Positions 1 to 12,800 of a DNA stretch of 64,000 nt are shown one piece after another. A program made the translations under genes and the position numbers. A model generated the notes under the pieces. The model worked only from the letters and a program-made list of their open reading frames with translations. It was not told where the DNA came from and searched no databases. The DNA comes from Amphirosellinia nigrospora. Its lineage: Eukaryota > Ascomycota > Sordariomycetes > Xylariales > Xylariaceae. The stretch lies in the NCBI GenBank assembly GCA_004123355.1, contig SCHM01000003.1:7831058-7895057 (forward strand), read 5' to 3'. Within the stretch, counting starts at the first letter, position 1; each line of letters opens with the position of its first letter.

Positions 1-1924
1 ACTAGTCATAGGTTCCAAACCAAGTCGGTACATACTGGTGGCACAGTCACGTTCAGTACGTATTCCTGGTTCCCATCTTATTACGCTGCTTAACCCTAAG
101 GCAATGCCATAAACGGTAATAGCTAATACCTACTTCCATATAGTGGTCAGATCGCAGATGGGTTACGAGGCCCCTTGATCGTTCACGACCCTAGCCCGCC
201 TTACACTGTGACCGGTGGGGAAATTGTGTTGACTGTTGCCGACTGGTACCGCACGCAAGCCCCCTCCTTGATCAACTACTACCAGTCGGCCGCCAACGCT
301 GCTGACGGCGGTCCGGAGCCCATCCCAGACACCGGCTTGCTCAACGATGGACAGAACGTCAAGGTGAACGTCCAACCTGGCAAAACCTATTTGCTTCGTG
401 TGATCAATCCTGGAAACTTCGTCGGTGCCTACCTTAAGATCCCCGGACACAACTTGACCATTGTTGAGGTTGATGGTGTCTACACCGAGCCTTACACCGT
501 TGATATCCTGTACTTGACTGTTGCCCAGCGGTATGGTGTCCTTCTCACGACACATGCTACAAGCAGCCAGAATTTCCTTATTCAGGCTGCTCTCGATACA
601 GGTGAGTTGCGAAGATGATATCACTTATCCTAAATTGCGCCCAAGAGAGCAGTATCTAACACGATTCCTTCCCACTTTTTAGGCATGTTCGACGAGGTGC
701 CAGATGGGTACAATCCCAACTTTTATGGTTATTTAGTATACGATGCTACCAAGGCACTGCCTGCCCAGTCCCTCTACCCGACAGCCCCAGTTATTTGGAC
801 GATACCCTACTCCACACGTCGTCAGCCTACCTAGCGGATCAGGTAGCTGTGTATGACCAGGTCGATACTCAAATTATCTTGAATCTGAACTTTTCCATCA
901 TTGACAACCAGACTCGGTGAGTGATCCTGCCTGATGAAGAATTCCTCGCGGAGAAATTATTCTAGTACACGGCCAGGAAGGTTGCTGACTATAGATTACC
1001 AGCGCCACCCTGAATGGCACTACCGGCATTCCTCAACTTGTAAGTCGGCAGTGCCACAATCACACAGACGAGCCTTGCTAAGTAGTTGAATAGGTTCCCA
1101 CTCTCTATACCGCATTGGGCGCTGGCGCAAATGCCTTCAACCCCCTTGTATATGGAAAAAACGCGATCCCATTTGTTATCAAAAGCAACCAGATCGTGGA
1201 GGTCATCATCAACAACTTTGACGTAGGTCAACTTCCACATTCCTCTTGAATTGATGTACAGATGTAGACTAACTTGGATATCCCCGTCACTTTTTAGACC
1301 GGTGGTCATCCTTGGCATCTTCACGGCGCAACGTTCCAGGTCATCGCTCGCAATGGTATGGGAGGGGGTTACTACCCAGGCGGCCACTTGACACCGTCGC
1401 ATCCCAACCCGCTCCGTCGCGACACCGTCATGATCAACGCTGGTGGTTTCGTGGCTCTGCGCTTCAAGGCCGACAACCCTGGTGTGCACCTCATGCATTG
1501 TCACATCGAGTGGCACGTCGAAGCTGGTAAGTTCAAGACACCCGCCCGTCTCACCTCATGTCTTCATGCACTCGCATCGCGACTAACATCCCCAGGCCTT
1601 ACTGCCACTTTCATCGTCGCCCCAGATATTCTGCAGAAAACAATCACGATCCCACAAGATCACCTCAATGCCTGCCAACGACAGCACATCCCCACGACTG
1701 GCAATGCCGCGGGTAACAGCCAAAACTACTTGAACCTGACGGGAGCGCCAACGACCCCGGACAAGAACCCCATGGGCGCCCTGATCAATCCGTCATCGCT
1801 GACCACAACGGCCAAAGTAGATGAATTCTGGCCGTCTACTCGCAAGCACTGGGCATCCTATATGCCCCGGTGCCAGCTGGTCTCTAGGTGGATCTTGGAA
1901 TTTAATTTCTCACGTGGTTGCTGA
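1..1924 (+). CDS. Multicopper oxidase (laccase/Fet3-like), 5' end outside window
   Basis: This is the 3' part of a copper oxidase of the laccase/ferroxidase family, which oxidises phenols or Fe(II) with reduction of O2 to water. Exon 1 is visible from about base 12 and carries the type-3 copper motif YWWHSH. A GT..AG intron at 56-143 joins it to GLRGPLIVHDP, which is typical of Fet3-type enzymes. Further introns lie near 602-682, 917-1002, 1040-1093, 1223-1297 and 1527-1595. The last exons hold HPWHLHG and HCHIEWHVEAGL, completing the copper ligands with Leu at the axial position. The frame breaks once near 785-795, where one base seems lost. At the C-terminus a hydrophobic run resembling a decayed membrane anchor sits in another frame around 1820-1890. 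No FTR1 permease is adjacent, so laccase-like versus ferroxidase is open. Confidence 0.88.
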
Positions 1925-2189
1925 TAGCGCACTGTTAATATCTGGCTCTAAAGTCTAAGCATCCATATAAATATTAAATAGATGGGTACATGTACAATAT
2001 AATTCAATCTGGAACCCTTAATCAAAGACCTGCCCCACGTATCTGTACAGGTAGTGTCACCCGTAACATATATGTCACGGTATGCTACAAAACAACCTCG
2101 GAGATAGTGGATATTGGACACGGCCTACAACCACAACTCAATAACAATAAGTCAATACTGAAAGTACCAGCAGTGTGAACTGTGACAGT

Positions 2190-2247
2190 ATAGGCGGAGG
2201 TCTCGGACTCAACGGGAATATCCGAGTGTGACCACCGACCTCCGAGT
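2190..2247 (-). repeat. Repeat relic, copy 1 (related to 4859-4950)
   Basis: Read on the minus strand, this segment starts with CTCGGAGGTCGGTGGT, then ACACTCGGATA, a CCGAGACCTCC-like end and CTATAC. The same blocks in the same order occur on the plus strand at 4859-4950. The segment also folds on itself, with GGAGGTC near one end and GACCTCC near the other. This suggests a degraded terminal-repeat-bearing element. No coding content remains. Confidence 0.4.
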
Positions 2248-2517
2248 TAGCAGAGAACATGGAAATAAGTGACTAAATCTTGGAGTAAGCATACTGACTA
2301 GATGTGTCTTACTTCGAAGGAGCGAACACACCTTCCTGGCATCCTTGACTCCAGAGGAGGATGATTACAACTTGAACAGTGCCCAAGCCCTTCAACGAAG
2401 CCCTTATTGCACAAACTCGAACATGATAGTCTAATAAATCCCTCTTACTTGCTGCTTCAAACATCGATAATTAGTTTTTACGACATTGCTTTGTGACCAA
2501 GATTATACGCCTACATA

Positions 2518-2758
2518 CAGGTCCCCAGGATGATAATTCTCTAGCGCCACATTAGGGCTTATACAAGCAGCAGGGAATTTTTGGTAGGAAGTCCGCCACA
2601 TGTACTTGCTGAACAGGGGCTATGAAGTGGCAAAAAGGCTTCGAGACTGATCAACAACAATTTTTCTACGTGAACTCATATAGCAGCTTCGTGAGCAACA
2701 GTACTCTTTCTTTCCCCGTTCTAGCGTGGAGCTAAAGAATTATCATCCTGGGGACCTG
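2518..2758. mobile_element. MITE-like element with 38 bp terminal inverted repeats
   Basis: The left end begins CAGGTCCCCAGGATGATAAT. The right end, read in reverse complement, begins identically for 23 bases and continues to about 38 bases with four mismatches. The element is 241 bp and has no ORF of note, which fits a non-autonomous DNA transposon. I could not see a clear target-site duplication: the left flank is TA and the right flank is CA. The superfamily is therefore undetermined. Confidence 0.7.
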
Positions 2759-4858
2759 CAGTCAAGGACTAGTCTGTAAAGTTAGTCAGCGAACGGCAGA
2801 ACAGTGTTGTATGCCTAGCCACGTCGAGTTGACGTCGAGTGAGTTGCGGTCTAAAACACTCAAAGTACCTATTACCTGTGTGACGGGTATCGCATAATCG
2901 ACCCAGATCTAGGTCAGGAAATCCATCCAATAAGGAGCTTTTGATTTGTAATATGTGCAAATTTTCTGGACTAACCCCTGGCTAGTCTATAGCGTCTGAG
3001 GCTATTCCCGGAGGATTATACGAAATGCCCAGCTACTGCGCTCCCACATTAGGAAGGAAGGCTGCTATCGTGTTGCTAGCCGGCCCGGATGCACGTTAAC
3101 TCTCCGGCTAGATTAGCGGGCTGTCCCCTCCACTTGGGCCGGCGCGCCGTTGCATACTGTGCTGCTAGTCCGGAAGGATACATGGTCAGGTTTCTATAAT
3201 AACTTCTATGACGAGTGTCTGGAGGGATATTCGCGTGGGGATGGTCTTCTTCGGCGCCGACGAGATAATGAAGGACTAGTCCGCTTTTCAGCTGGGATGG
3301 GGAATGGCTTCGGACGGTTGTTTTGAGGTAAAATACGGTGTGGTAGAGGCTGACTAAAGCATGCATATCTTAGTCTTTGGAGTAACAAAGTTTTGGGGAA
3401 TTGAATCGAATTCAGCTAGACTTGGCCGGACTGCTGTACATCTCTATCACGACCTTGGTCAACTGCTTTGTCTCTACTGACGTGTGAGGTAATCAAGGTA
3501 TAGGTATCCTGACACCACGTGTGATGAACATGGAATTCATCGGTGGTCCGTGTGTCGGATAACCCCGTCGCAGATCCCGACTTGTTATGCTTGGCGTTCA
3601 CACAGAAATCTGGGGAAATCTTGGCATGCCTGCGAAACGATAAGTCACCAAGACATAATACGTCGACAAGACTATTATTAAGCTGACATGTTCTATTGCA
3701 TCAACATAATCAACCGTCGACGCGCTTAAGCATATCTAAACTCGATGCAATTTCCCCAATCATACATCACACTAAACATGCGTACTTATATAGTGCAAAG
3801 GCATTAAGCATTATTAAGCGCGGACAGATCCATCTATAGATAGGGGTTACTTCAGTTTTTAGTCCCATTAGCGCAAAGACAATTTCGGCATCTCGCTGTC
3901 TGGTAAACTTAATCTTTGGGACCGATTGGTCGTGCGTCCGCAAAGCTTGGTTCAGATAGAGTTTGCGGCGCAGCAATCGTATATGTCTTGGCTTCAATCC
4001 ACATCCACGTGCTTCTCTCGACTTCCTTTTAGCTCGGCCAATATGGCCGAGACGGCTTCTTCCGTGTCGGATAAGTGCGGCGACTGACCGAACTCAGCTT
4101 TGCACAATATCGATACGTCCTGGCGTCGATAGTTGGTTACATGTTGGGATGTAGACGGTGTAGGAGCGATAGCGGCCTCAGAAGGCTTGTGTCGGGCTTG
4201 AATCTTGCTAGTTGGATATTGACGACGGTGCAACAAAGTCTTATTTCATCATGCTTTCCGCTTCGCGTTCTGTGTCACGCCGTGTCTAAGTTTATGCCTC
4301 ACTCCATGGCATATTAGTAGTTAATGACATGGCACCTATTCTCTAATCAAGTTATGCTAGGCAGCAAGACGACGACTGTACTGACGTCTTATGTACTAGG
4401 AGGTTATATGAGGCTGCAGATATACCAAATCTGAAACCGTAATCGGTTGTAAGTAGCTCAGGATAATTATATAGCAAAGGAAATCAACTGTTAGGGTTGT
4501 GATTAAAAATCGTTTATCCTTAACTCTTTTTAAGAACTCCTTCTGTCATGTGGATGGGCTACTAGCTACCCAGAGCCTAGATAGCTGATAGCACTGTCTC
4601 TTCTTGAAGCTCGAGACATACTGAGGGATGCAGATAGAGTTGTGCTCGAAATGGCCTCTTGTAGTACAGACTTACGAGATCCTCAAGTTGATTAAATGTA
4701 ATAAAGGTGTCTATTGAGGGGATTGGAAGGGTATTAAAAGTATAATAATATTTTACGGAACCAAGAACAACATGAATGACCAGTATCCCTCAAACTAGGA
4801 TATATCTAGACTATAGTCACTGATAGCCTCGCAATCTCTTGCTTTCGGTATTCTTGTT

Positions 4859-4950
4859 GTCTCGGAGGTCGGCGGTAAAAGGGGAATCGAAAGCTGAAGC
4901 CTCGTACATAGGTTACACTCAGATACACCCTCGGAGTCCGGAGCTTAAGG
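4859..4950 (+). repeat. Repeat relic, copy 2 (related to 2190-2247)
   Basis: Begins CTCGGAGGTCGGCGGT and later has ACACTCAGATA and CGGAGTCCGGAG, then GGCTATAC, in the same order as the reverse complement of 2190-2247. It carries about 25-30 extra bases in the middle. It has no coding potential and is probably a decayed member of a dispersed family. Confidence 0.4.
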
Positions 4951-5991
4951 CTATACAGATACGTGTGACAATAAGCAACGCATAGTTGCAGTGTACAGAG
5001 AAATGGGGAATCGAAGATCCTATAGACCTCAAAGAGATTATTACCTGAAAAGAGCCCTACATTCCAAGCAATTCAACACATGCCCTTGCCACACTGCTTC
5101 ATTATTTGTACTGTTGTCTTGTTCTTTTTGATTCTCGTTGAGTGACATGTAATACGGATTTAGTTACTGGACTTTTCTGTGCGAAAGTGATACTGCTGCC
5201 TGTGTAGCAAAAGGGGCTTATATATCCTACGGGGAAGCTTCATCTGAGAGTGTTGAAGATTGTGTCCATCACTTGAGTGTTAAAGTTCCATCGTGGTGAT
5301 GAGTTGTGCTTCATAGAAATCAGCGAAAAGCTTAGGTTGGCGTTTTTACGGAAACTGTTTACGTATACTTGTGACGTTGACGTGATCCCTGAAAAAATTA
5401 CTGGCGGCTTTATATAGTCACAAGTGCTGTACAAGTCGACTCTGTTGAATTGTGTCTTTCGACGGTATTTTAATTGTTTTGTGGAAATGCCTTATGAGAT
5501 TGCAAACATAGAGACGCAACATCTCGTTCAGGGGAACCTCATCACGTTAGTATATGTTACAAGCGATCAGATAAAGGGCTCGGAATTGTATTAAGTTCAA
5601 TATTAAACAACTATAGTGCTAAAAGTGCTATGAAATCTAAGTTCCTATTCTTCGTGAGGGAGGATTTCGTGCCTTTCAATGCTCGAATCTCCTCCCATCT
5701 TTCCTACAGCTTCGCAGATCTCCGCAGACCTAAATAAAAACGTATAGCCAGAAACCAGGTGTCTCGGTGTTAACCTAGTTTCGGTGTTCGAGCTTAGCTT
5801 CGGTAACTAATTAAAACTCACCATATCTTCGTACGACTGCCTCAGTCTAATAAGTAGTATTTAGCGAGCTCCGTGTTAGATCTGTATAACAGTAGACGTG
5901 AGAATGGTAGAAGCTGAAATCCTGGCTATGTATCATCATAGGCATAGACTGTGTTACGTTTTATACAAATATGTGACTAAGTATGTTCTAT

Positions 5992-7359
5992 TTAAATACT
6001 AGTTTTGTCAATCCAGCACTGAATTTTATCCGTACCGACTACAAACGACCAGCATAATTTAGTGAAGTCGTCAAAATCTTCAGCAGGATATTGTGACATG
6101 AATGGCCCAGGAGCTAGAAATGGTCCCATCAAGGGGGACTTTGGACCATTGCGACATAGGTTAAACCACTTTACCGCAGAGTCCGCATCCCAAAGACCGC
6201 GACGGATAGTGCACATGACATAGCCTTCGCATTCGGCCGAACCTACTGTCATTATCTTGAAGGTGTTGAGAACGGTTTCTATGATGATATGAGTCCGTCG
6301 AACGCTTTCAGTCAAGATATAGCTGCCAATCTCCATCGCTATATCGTATTCACTGTGAAACTCGCCAGACGAGCCTAGAAGTGGGCGACGGCCATCCCTG
6401 ACTGACGGATAGGCGTCCCAATTGTGCCGTTTCACTGTTTCCCACATCTCCCCTACCCATGACTGAAGTATAGGTATTTGGCGTTCGGCGGATGTGCGCA
6501 TGCGTACTGAGCCGTCAAACACGCGTATGAACACGTAGACGAAAAGGGCGTGCACGCGAGCCAGATGAGCCCATATTTCCTGGACGCCATTCGCAACAGG
6601 CCGGACTGCGTGATGGGTGAGCGCGGATGCGCGGTCGTCGGCAATTTGCAGGATTATCTCCTTGGTCGCGGGTGTCCGGTTTGCATACGCGGCGAAGGTT
6701 GTGAAGGCGTCCTGCACACATGTAGGCATGCCCTTGTCATACAGCCTTCGATGTATGAACTCGTTATGGCCATTCGTAACCCAAGATTGCAGCATTTTCT
6801 CCACTTCGCCTGTGAATGGTTCCATTTCGACGGTGGTAACACAACCTGGGTCTGCCTGCTTATGCTGGATCGCGAAAGTCTCATCTTTTAGAAAGAAAGG
6901 AGAACATGGTGTGTCAAGAGAATTGATCTCATTGTTAACTCTCAATTCCTGATCTGGGTAAGAATTGGGAGCGGGAGCTGTTGACGTTGGTGCATATGGG
7001 ATTATAGCATCATCTAGGAAAGGCATCGCAAGATTGTCGGCAGCCGCTGAGTCCCAGAATACGAAATCGAGGTCGCCTCCTCCAGCAGCGTCGGGGCCAG
7101 TATTGGCATTAACGTTCAGATATTCCGATAAAATCAGATCCTCTGCTTGTTCTGGTTCATCAGTTGAGGCAAGGATAGTATTATGCGTGATTTGATCGCG
7201 CGCGGTTTCTAAATCTCGGCGCCGTCTCTTGGGTTGCGGATAAATACAATCCAAGTCTTTCTCAATGCACCGGCGACACTCGGGGAGCTCTTTATCACAC
7301 CTCCGCTTAGACTCCGCGCAGGGAACACAGGCTTTCTGGCGGCGGGTAATTGCGGCCAT
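5992..7359 (-). CDS. Zn2Cys6 transcription factor
   Basis: A single-exon, unbroken ORF of 455 residues encoding a fungal zinc binuclear cluster regulator. Residues about 8-40 carry six cysteines spaced C-x2-C-x6-C-x6-C-x2-C-x6-C (CVPC..C..CRRC..C), followed by a basic PKRRRR linker that would contact DNA. The remainder looks like the C-terminal half common in cluster regulators (CVQDAFTTFAAYANRT, NTFKIMT) but lacks strong named motifs. It is transcribed away from the aldo/keto reductase gene at 8213 and sits at the edge of the region A biosynthetic genes. A role as pathway-specific activator is plausible but inferred from position only. The intact frame contrasts with the broken frames of its larger neighbours. 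Confidence 0.9.
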   Translation of the reverse strand: MAAITRRQKACVPCAESKRRCDKELPECRRCIEKDLDCIYPQPKRRRRDLETARDQITHNTILASTDEPEQAEDLILSEYLNVNANTGPDAAGGGDLDFVFWDSAAADNLAMPFLDDAIIPYAPTSTAPAPNSYPDQELRVNNEINSLDTPCSPFFLKDETFAIQHKQADPGCVTTVEMEPFTGEVEKMLQSWVTNGHNEFIHRRLYDKGMPTCVQDAFTTFAAYANRTPATKEIILQIADDRASALTHHAVRPVANGVQEIWAHLARVHALFVYVFIRVFDGSVRMRTSAERQIPILQSWVGEMWETVKRHNWDAYPSVRDGRRPLLGSSGEFHSEYDIAMEIGSYILTESVRRTHIIIETVLNTFKIMTVGSAECEGYVMCTIRRGLWDADSAVKWFNLCRNGPKSPLMGPFLAPGPFMSQYPAEDFDDFTKLCWSFVVGTDKIQCWIDKTSI

Positions 7360-8212
7360 TCTGCGGCAGGGGTCGGTAGTATTAACAAGTTGAATTTGGA
7401 GAAGAGCATTTATTAGCTCTAGATGGTGGACTTGTCAGTTGAGTAAGACGTTGGTCAGCATATATCGTAGTGAGGTTAACTATAATGACGTCGATCTCAT
7501 GTTCGTCAAAATGTAGGTAGTTCACAGATACAAGCGGCATTGCCACTGATTAGTCATATGCCAAGAAAGGGGTCAGCCGTAAATCATAGAAGCTTATGTA
7601 AGTAGCGCGCGGAGTTGTATGAAACTCTCCACAAGTCCCCCTATACTCCAATTACATTGCAATTGTCAAGAGAATAAAGTGATTATAATTCAAAAAAAAG
7701 TTATGTTTTCGAATTAGTCCTCTTGGTGTGAAGGGTGACGGCCGGGCTTTTCTTCTACCATATAATTAGGACTGGCTAATCTAACAGGATGTTTCTGTGT
7801 CTCGTCTACAATACTGCTTGATTGATTGATTGATTTGGCATAAACTACAACTAAGTATTTATGATTCTCCAAATAATGTAAAGATGCTTGATGTACACGG
7901 TCAATTCTTCTTCTCTTGTGGTTATCTGGCTGGCGTTGGCGGGGAATTCCAATTGCGGGCAATGTGCGGGAAGGTTGCGGGGAGTTTGCGGAAGTTCAAT
8001 CTCCAACGTTTTTAATGTAAATCAAATGTACGATTTCAAAGCAGTCTTGATTTTAGAGCCCTGCCAGTTTCTATAAATGTTTATATAGTTGGCAGGCATC
8101 CATCTAAAGGTCCTGCTCCCCGTTACACATACTATACTAAACCCATTCAGCAACGAGAGACTCAACATATGATCAGCATCTTATTTACACAAGACCAACT
8201 CCCTCGCTAATA
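7360..8212. promoter_or_regulatory. Divergent intergenic region between regulator and aldo/keto reductase
   Basis: An 850 bp gap between two divergently transcribed genes, so both promoters must lie here. A short (GATT)4 tract is at about 7818-7835 and an A-rich run at about 7690. The ORF tracks in this gap match nothing known. I did not find a convincing paired CGG operator. Confidence 0.4.
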
Positions 8213-9336
8213 ATGTCTTCTAAAACACCCGTCAAGATCATTCTCGGCACGCACACGGTAAGTATTGCTAACCAGGTGCTATAAGTTACTTTTGACTAAA
8301 GGATAATAGGTCGGCGATAAGGCTGTAGCACCGGGACTGGTTCACTGGGATGAACCGAAAGATGTTCAGGCCCTGCTAGACACCTTCTACGCCCGCGGTT
8401 ACCGGTATATTGATACTGGAAGCAACTATCCCCACTCCGAGGAACGCCTTGGTCGGGTTGGGGCTGCTTCCCGCTTCACTATCGTGACCAAAGTTCGGGA
8501 TGGGCCCCCTGGGTCCCATCAACCGGCAAAGATTGCAGAGAGCATCAAGCAATCGCTTGATGACCTCAAGATGTCCAGTGTGGACACTATGATGCTGCAT
8601 GTGCCCGACCGCGAAACGCCTTTCGAAGACATCGCCAAAGCGATGAATGAAGCTTTCCAAAACGGTCAATTCAAGCATTTCGGACTTTCGAACTATCCGG
8701 CTGCCGAAGTACAGAAGTTTCTCGACATATGCGAGGAAAAGGGATACGTTAAGCCTAGCGTGTACGAGGGGCACTACAACGCGATTTACAGAGGCGGCGA
8801 GAAGGAGCTCTTTCCCCTTCTGCGTAAACACAACATACCATTTTATGGATATAGGTAAGATAGCATGGCAAAGGTACATTGGGTAAGACTAACTGTCTAC
8901 TAGTCCTGCGGCGGGTGGTCTCTTCTCGGGAAACGCTGGCAAGTCGACCACTTCCAAAAGATGGGATAAAGATGTTAGTATAACTCTAGAAGACATCTTC
9001 AGTTACCATTGCTAACGAACAAAAAAGAATCTCATTGGAAGCAATTATAGTCAGTTTTATGGTCACCCCCTGATCCAGGCCTCCATAGCCCCTATCCTTG
9101 CTGCTGCGGAGAAGCATGGCATCACTGGCCACGCAGCTGCTCTGCGATGGACGGCCTTCCATAGTATCCTAGATGGAAGCCACGGAGATGGGATCATATT
9201 CACGGTCTCCAAGATGGAACAGCTCCACAAGACTCTTGATGCGATTGATGCTGGCCCTCTACCAGCTGATCTTGTGGATGCTTTTTCTACTCTTTCCTCT
9301 ACGACTGAGGGCAATTCCCTCCCCTACCATCTCTAG
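8213..9336 (+). CDS. Aldo/keto reductase (AKR7-like)
   Basis: NADPH-dependent reductase of the aldo/keto reductase superfamily, TIM-barrel type, acting on aldehydes or ketones in the cytosol. Four exons join cleanly: 8213-8257, 8310-8854, 8904-8973 and 9028-9336, with GT..AG introns, giving about 322 residues. That is the usual family length. The tetrad is visible as Asp and Tyr in YRYIDTGSNY, Lys in IVTKV and His in MMLHVPD. The pattern SEERLG after the Asp/Tyr segment resembles the AKR7 (aflatoxin aldehyde reductase) group. The frame is unbroken. It converges on the PKS gene and is probably a tailoring enzyme of region A. The substrate cannot be told from sequence. Confidence 0.9.
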
Positions 9337-9814
9337 AATTGTCACACGAATAAGTCGCTAGCCACAAGATGACGGGCCACGCAGTTTTAGATGAGAGACT
9401 CGTGTAGTATAGACCCCTCGCGAGGAAGCTTAGAATAGGAGGTTCTATGACCTCAAATTCTGTCTATAAATAAGGGGCGTTAGGTGAGGTTACATCGAAG
9501 TCGGAACTAAGAAACCAGAGGCCCTATAATTAGTCCACAAAGATATTATTAAGGGAATAGAGCAGCATTGGAGCACTAGCCCTTGTGACAAGAATGATTT
9601 TAATTGTCACTCATCTTAAAGCCAAGGAATGAACTATCAAATTCAAAGAAGGTTATAGTAGTTTCTGTGATTCACAAAGAGGACATCTACTTTGAAGGTA
9701 ATTTACCATATCGCAACTTTCTAAGTAGTCTGTGGGGTGAGCCGTTCGATATTGTTTAATACAAGGAAATGTTGAATTATAGGCAATAAATACATTCCTC
9801 GGCAGAATAAAATC
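9337..9814. other. Convergent 3' intergenic region
   Basis: Gap between the 3' ends of the aldo/keto reductase (+) and the first PKS (-). It is AT-rich and without coding potential. It would hold the polyadenylation signals of both genes, but none is distinctive. Confidence 0.5.
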
Positions 9815-12800
9815 TCAGATAGCCGCACCAAGCTCTCCCATTCTCTGCTTCACACTATCCCCAAGACTTAACAAAGACGAACTTTGAGTGATTGTAAAAA
9901 TACTGACGTCAGCGCCGGTATGCTGACGGATCCAATTTCGAAGCTCAATTGCGACGAGAGAGTCCATTCCTAGCATTTCTAACGGTATATCGAGGGAGAT
10001 GCTGCTTACGTCCCTGATCAACACGTTCGCCAGGGCTTCCGCCATCGCCTCCGTTATGATCTTCTTCTTGCCCTCATCCGTATCTTCGGACGCCAGAAGG
10101 CTCTTGAGACTCTTCCTGTTGGCTGTTCCGGGGTTCATCATCTCTACCGCCGTGTCTAAGTTGTAATAGATCGCCGCCCGAGCATCGCGCTTCCAAGATG
10201 TCCGAGTCGAAGGGGATGATATTGAATTAGAAGTCGACATCCCTAAGATGAATTGACCTGATGGCTCGACCGCGTCGCCTTTTTTTTGATGATCTGGGCT
10301 TGGCCGGGACTCTTGAATGGCCAACGCTATTGCGTCTAACAGATGCTGCTCACGCAGAATCCGGATTCCGGCCTTCTCGAACTTTTGATGAATTTCGATA
10401 TTATTCGATACAAAACCCACGTCTCCTATCACGCCGATATCAATGACAGATGCCGCGAGACCATTTCCTTGCCGATAGCGGACAAAGGCGTCAAGAAAGG
10501 TGTTCGCCGCTGCGTAGTTGGCCTGGCTCCACTGCCCGGCAATGCCGCTCCAGGATGAAAACAAAACGAAAAAGTCTAGATCAGCTGGAGCTGCGTTGTG
10601 CAAGTTCCAAGTCCCGACAACCTTTGGCTTGACAGCGCTGTTCCAGTCTGATAGAGTCATGTCGATTAACGGCGTATCCTAGGTAACCCCATGTGTCAGT
10701 AAAAACTGCATTGAGTTAGTAATGGTGTCAAGTAATAGTACCTTCAATACCATAGCCATATTAATGATACCAGCCAACGGCCTCACTCCACGTTCCACGG
10801 CTCGTTGGACATCAGCTGCGTTGGTGACATCACCGGCTACTAGGTATGCTTGGCAACTCTGAGAACGCAGTTCTTCGAGTAAGTGTTGTGCCTCTGGATT
10901 ATCTCTAGCCGACCGTGAGAGGAGGATCAATTCACGCGCGCCGTTCTCTGCCATCCAGGTAGCCACAGCCCGGCCTAAACCTCCCAGCCCGCCAACGAGC
11001 AAGTAACTGCGATCCCTACGGAATACAGTGATCGGTTTGGAGATCCGAGCCTCTAATGTTTGAGGATCTTCGGGCATAGAGATGGTAATCTTTCCTATGT
11101 GCTGCGCATTCTGTATTGTTCGGACGGCATCTTGTATTTCCATTGCGGGATACATGCCGGCAATGATTGGGCCTTCGATAACTCCTCGCTGTATTAGCCG
11201 ATAGCGCGCTCGATCAACCTACACGAGATAATTATGATTAGCTCAACCACCCGCGGATGTCAAGACTTAGAGGAGAGTGTTGCCTGCACTACTCCGGGGT
11301 ATATGCTAGACTTACTCAGAAACTCGTCTTGGCTGGACTTTGCAGAGTAGAGAGATATCGAGACCGATGAAAACTCTATTCTGCTCAAAATTCTCCATAG
11401 ATAACTTGGCGCGTCTGCGAAAGTCTCGTTTGCCAATTTCAACCATGGTGCCAAATTCCGCGACGCATTGCCATGAAGCATGCAGCAGTTCACCAGACAG
11501 CGAATTTAGTACCACGTCTACACCGCGGTTGCCCGTCATATCCATGATGGCCGGGAGAAATGAAGAGTTACGAGAATTGAATATGCGAGAGCGGCTTATA
11601 CCGAGTCGGTCAGTTAAGAATTTAATTTTCGCGTCGTTGCCGACCGTGCAGTAGATCTAGAATATTGTCAGGTTGCTTCGATTCTGTGGTTTGGATGTAT
11701 ATGAGCAGTGAGAAACTCACGTCTGCACCTATCATTTGAGCAATTTGAATAGCAGCTAGTCCAACACCACCGCAAGCGGAGTGGATAAGAACGGACTGCG
11801 TACAATAACTTCATAAGCTGGCCACTTCGACAACTTTACGAATCAGAGATTTCGAAGATGCTTACCTGACCCCTACTTAAATTCGCTTTGTCAACGAGTC
11901 CATAGAGAACCGTCGCATATACGCACGGTATCGCAGCCGCTTGTTCAAAGCTCATCGAGTCGTCCATCTTAACACAGAGGGCCGCGGGCACCACAAGATG
12001 CGTCGTAAAAGAACCGGCAAACATGAACATAATACGATCGCCGACAGCAAAATTGTGAACTCCTGATCCCACGGCTCTGATGACTCCACTACCTTCTATA
12101 CCCATCTCAGTTGTGCTATTATCAAGTAAATTGAACGCAATGGCGACGTCCTGTCAATGCTATTAGCTTGGACCATATTCAATAAGTGAAAGGAATCACT
12201 TGAACGTACACGGAAGTTTAGGCCTATTGCTTTAACATCGACAAGCACAGCACCCTCCACGAGACTAGGCATCTTCTCTTCAACCCAGGTTATACTTCGT
12301 AGTAGTCCTCGGGTACCCATGTGCATGCGTTTCATGTAAGACACAGATGTCTCGTTCGTTCTTAACCGCGCGGCGCTCTCATTTACGCTTTCCCAATGAA
12401 ACCTAGGGATGAGTATTTCCCCGCGAATTATAGCGTATTCATAGTCTGGGTCAAGGGTTTCCAAACTTGGCTCTAAAGAGACAATTTTGAATAGGATCTT
12501 GGCCACCGCATCAGCTGCAACTGAATTGGGGTAGCGGCATCGACCTCTATGGTGAAAAGCTGAAGCGAGAGCTCGTTGCGGGCTGTTCTGGCCAACCCGA
12601 GTGTCATTGCTGCTCTTGGATCTTCGCAGTTGACTTGTGATACCGGCATGACCCAGCATATATGCACCTTGTGTGCTCTCAGGTATTTCATCATGGTGCT
12701 GAACGAGGCATCGGAAAAGCCATGAACTACTGGATCTTGAAGATCCAGCAATGAAACGACAGGTTGGCGAGGCGGTAGTGCATCGCCGAAAATGCACGTG

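Larger units (their letters stand above)
1925..5991. other. Gene-free intergenic stretch
   Basis: About 4 kb with no recognisable coding gene on either strand. The short ORFs here resemble no family. It contains a MITE-like element (2518-2758) and two related repeat relics (2190-2247 and 4859-4950). The latter third is AT-rich. Confidence 0.6.

Noticed and set aside
7818-7835. (GATT)4 tract as a regulatory element
   Set aside because: A short simple repeat with no partner motif; ordinary low-complexity sequence.
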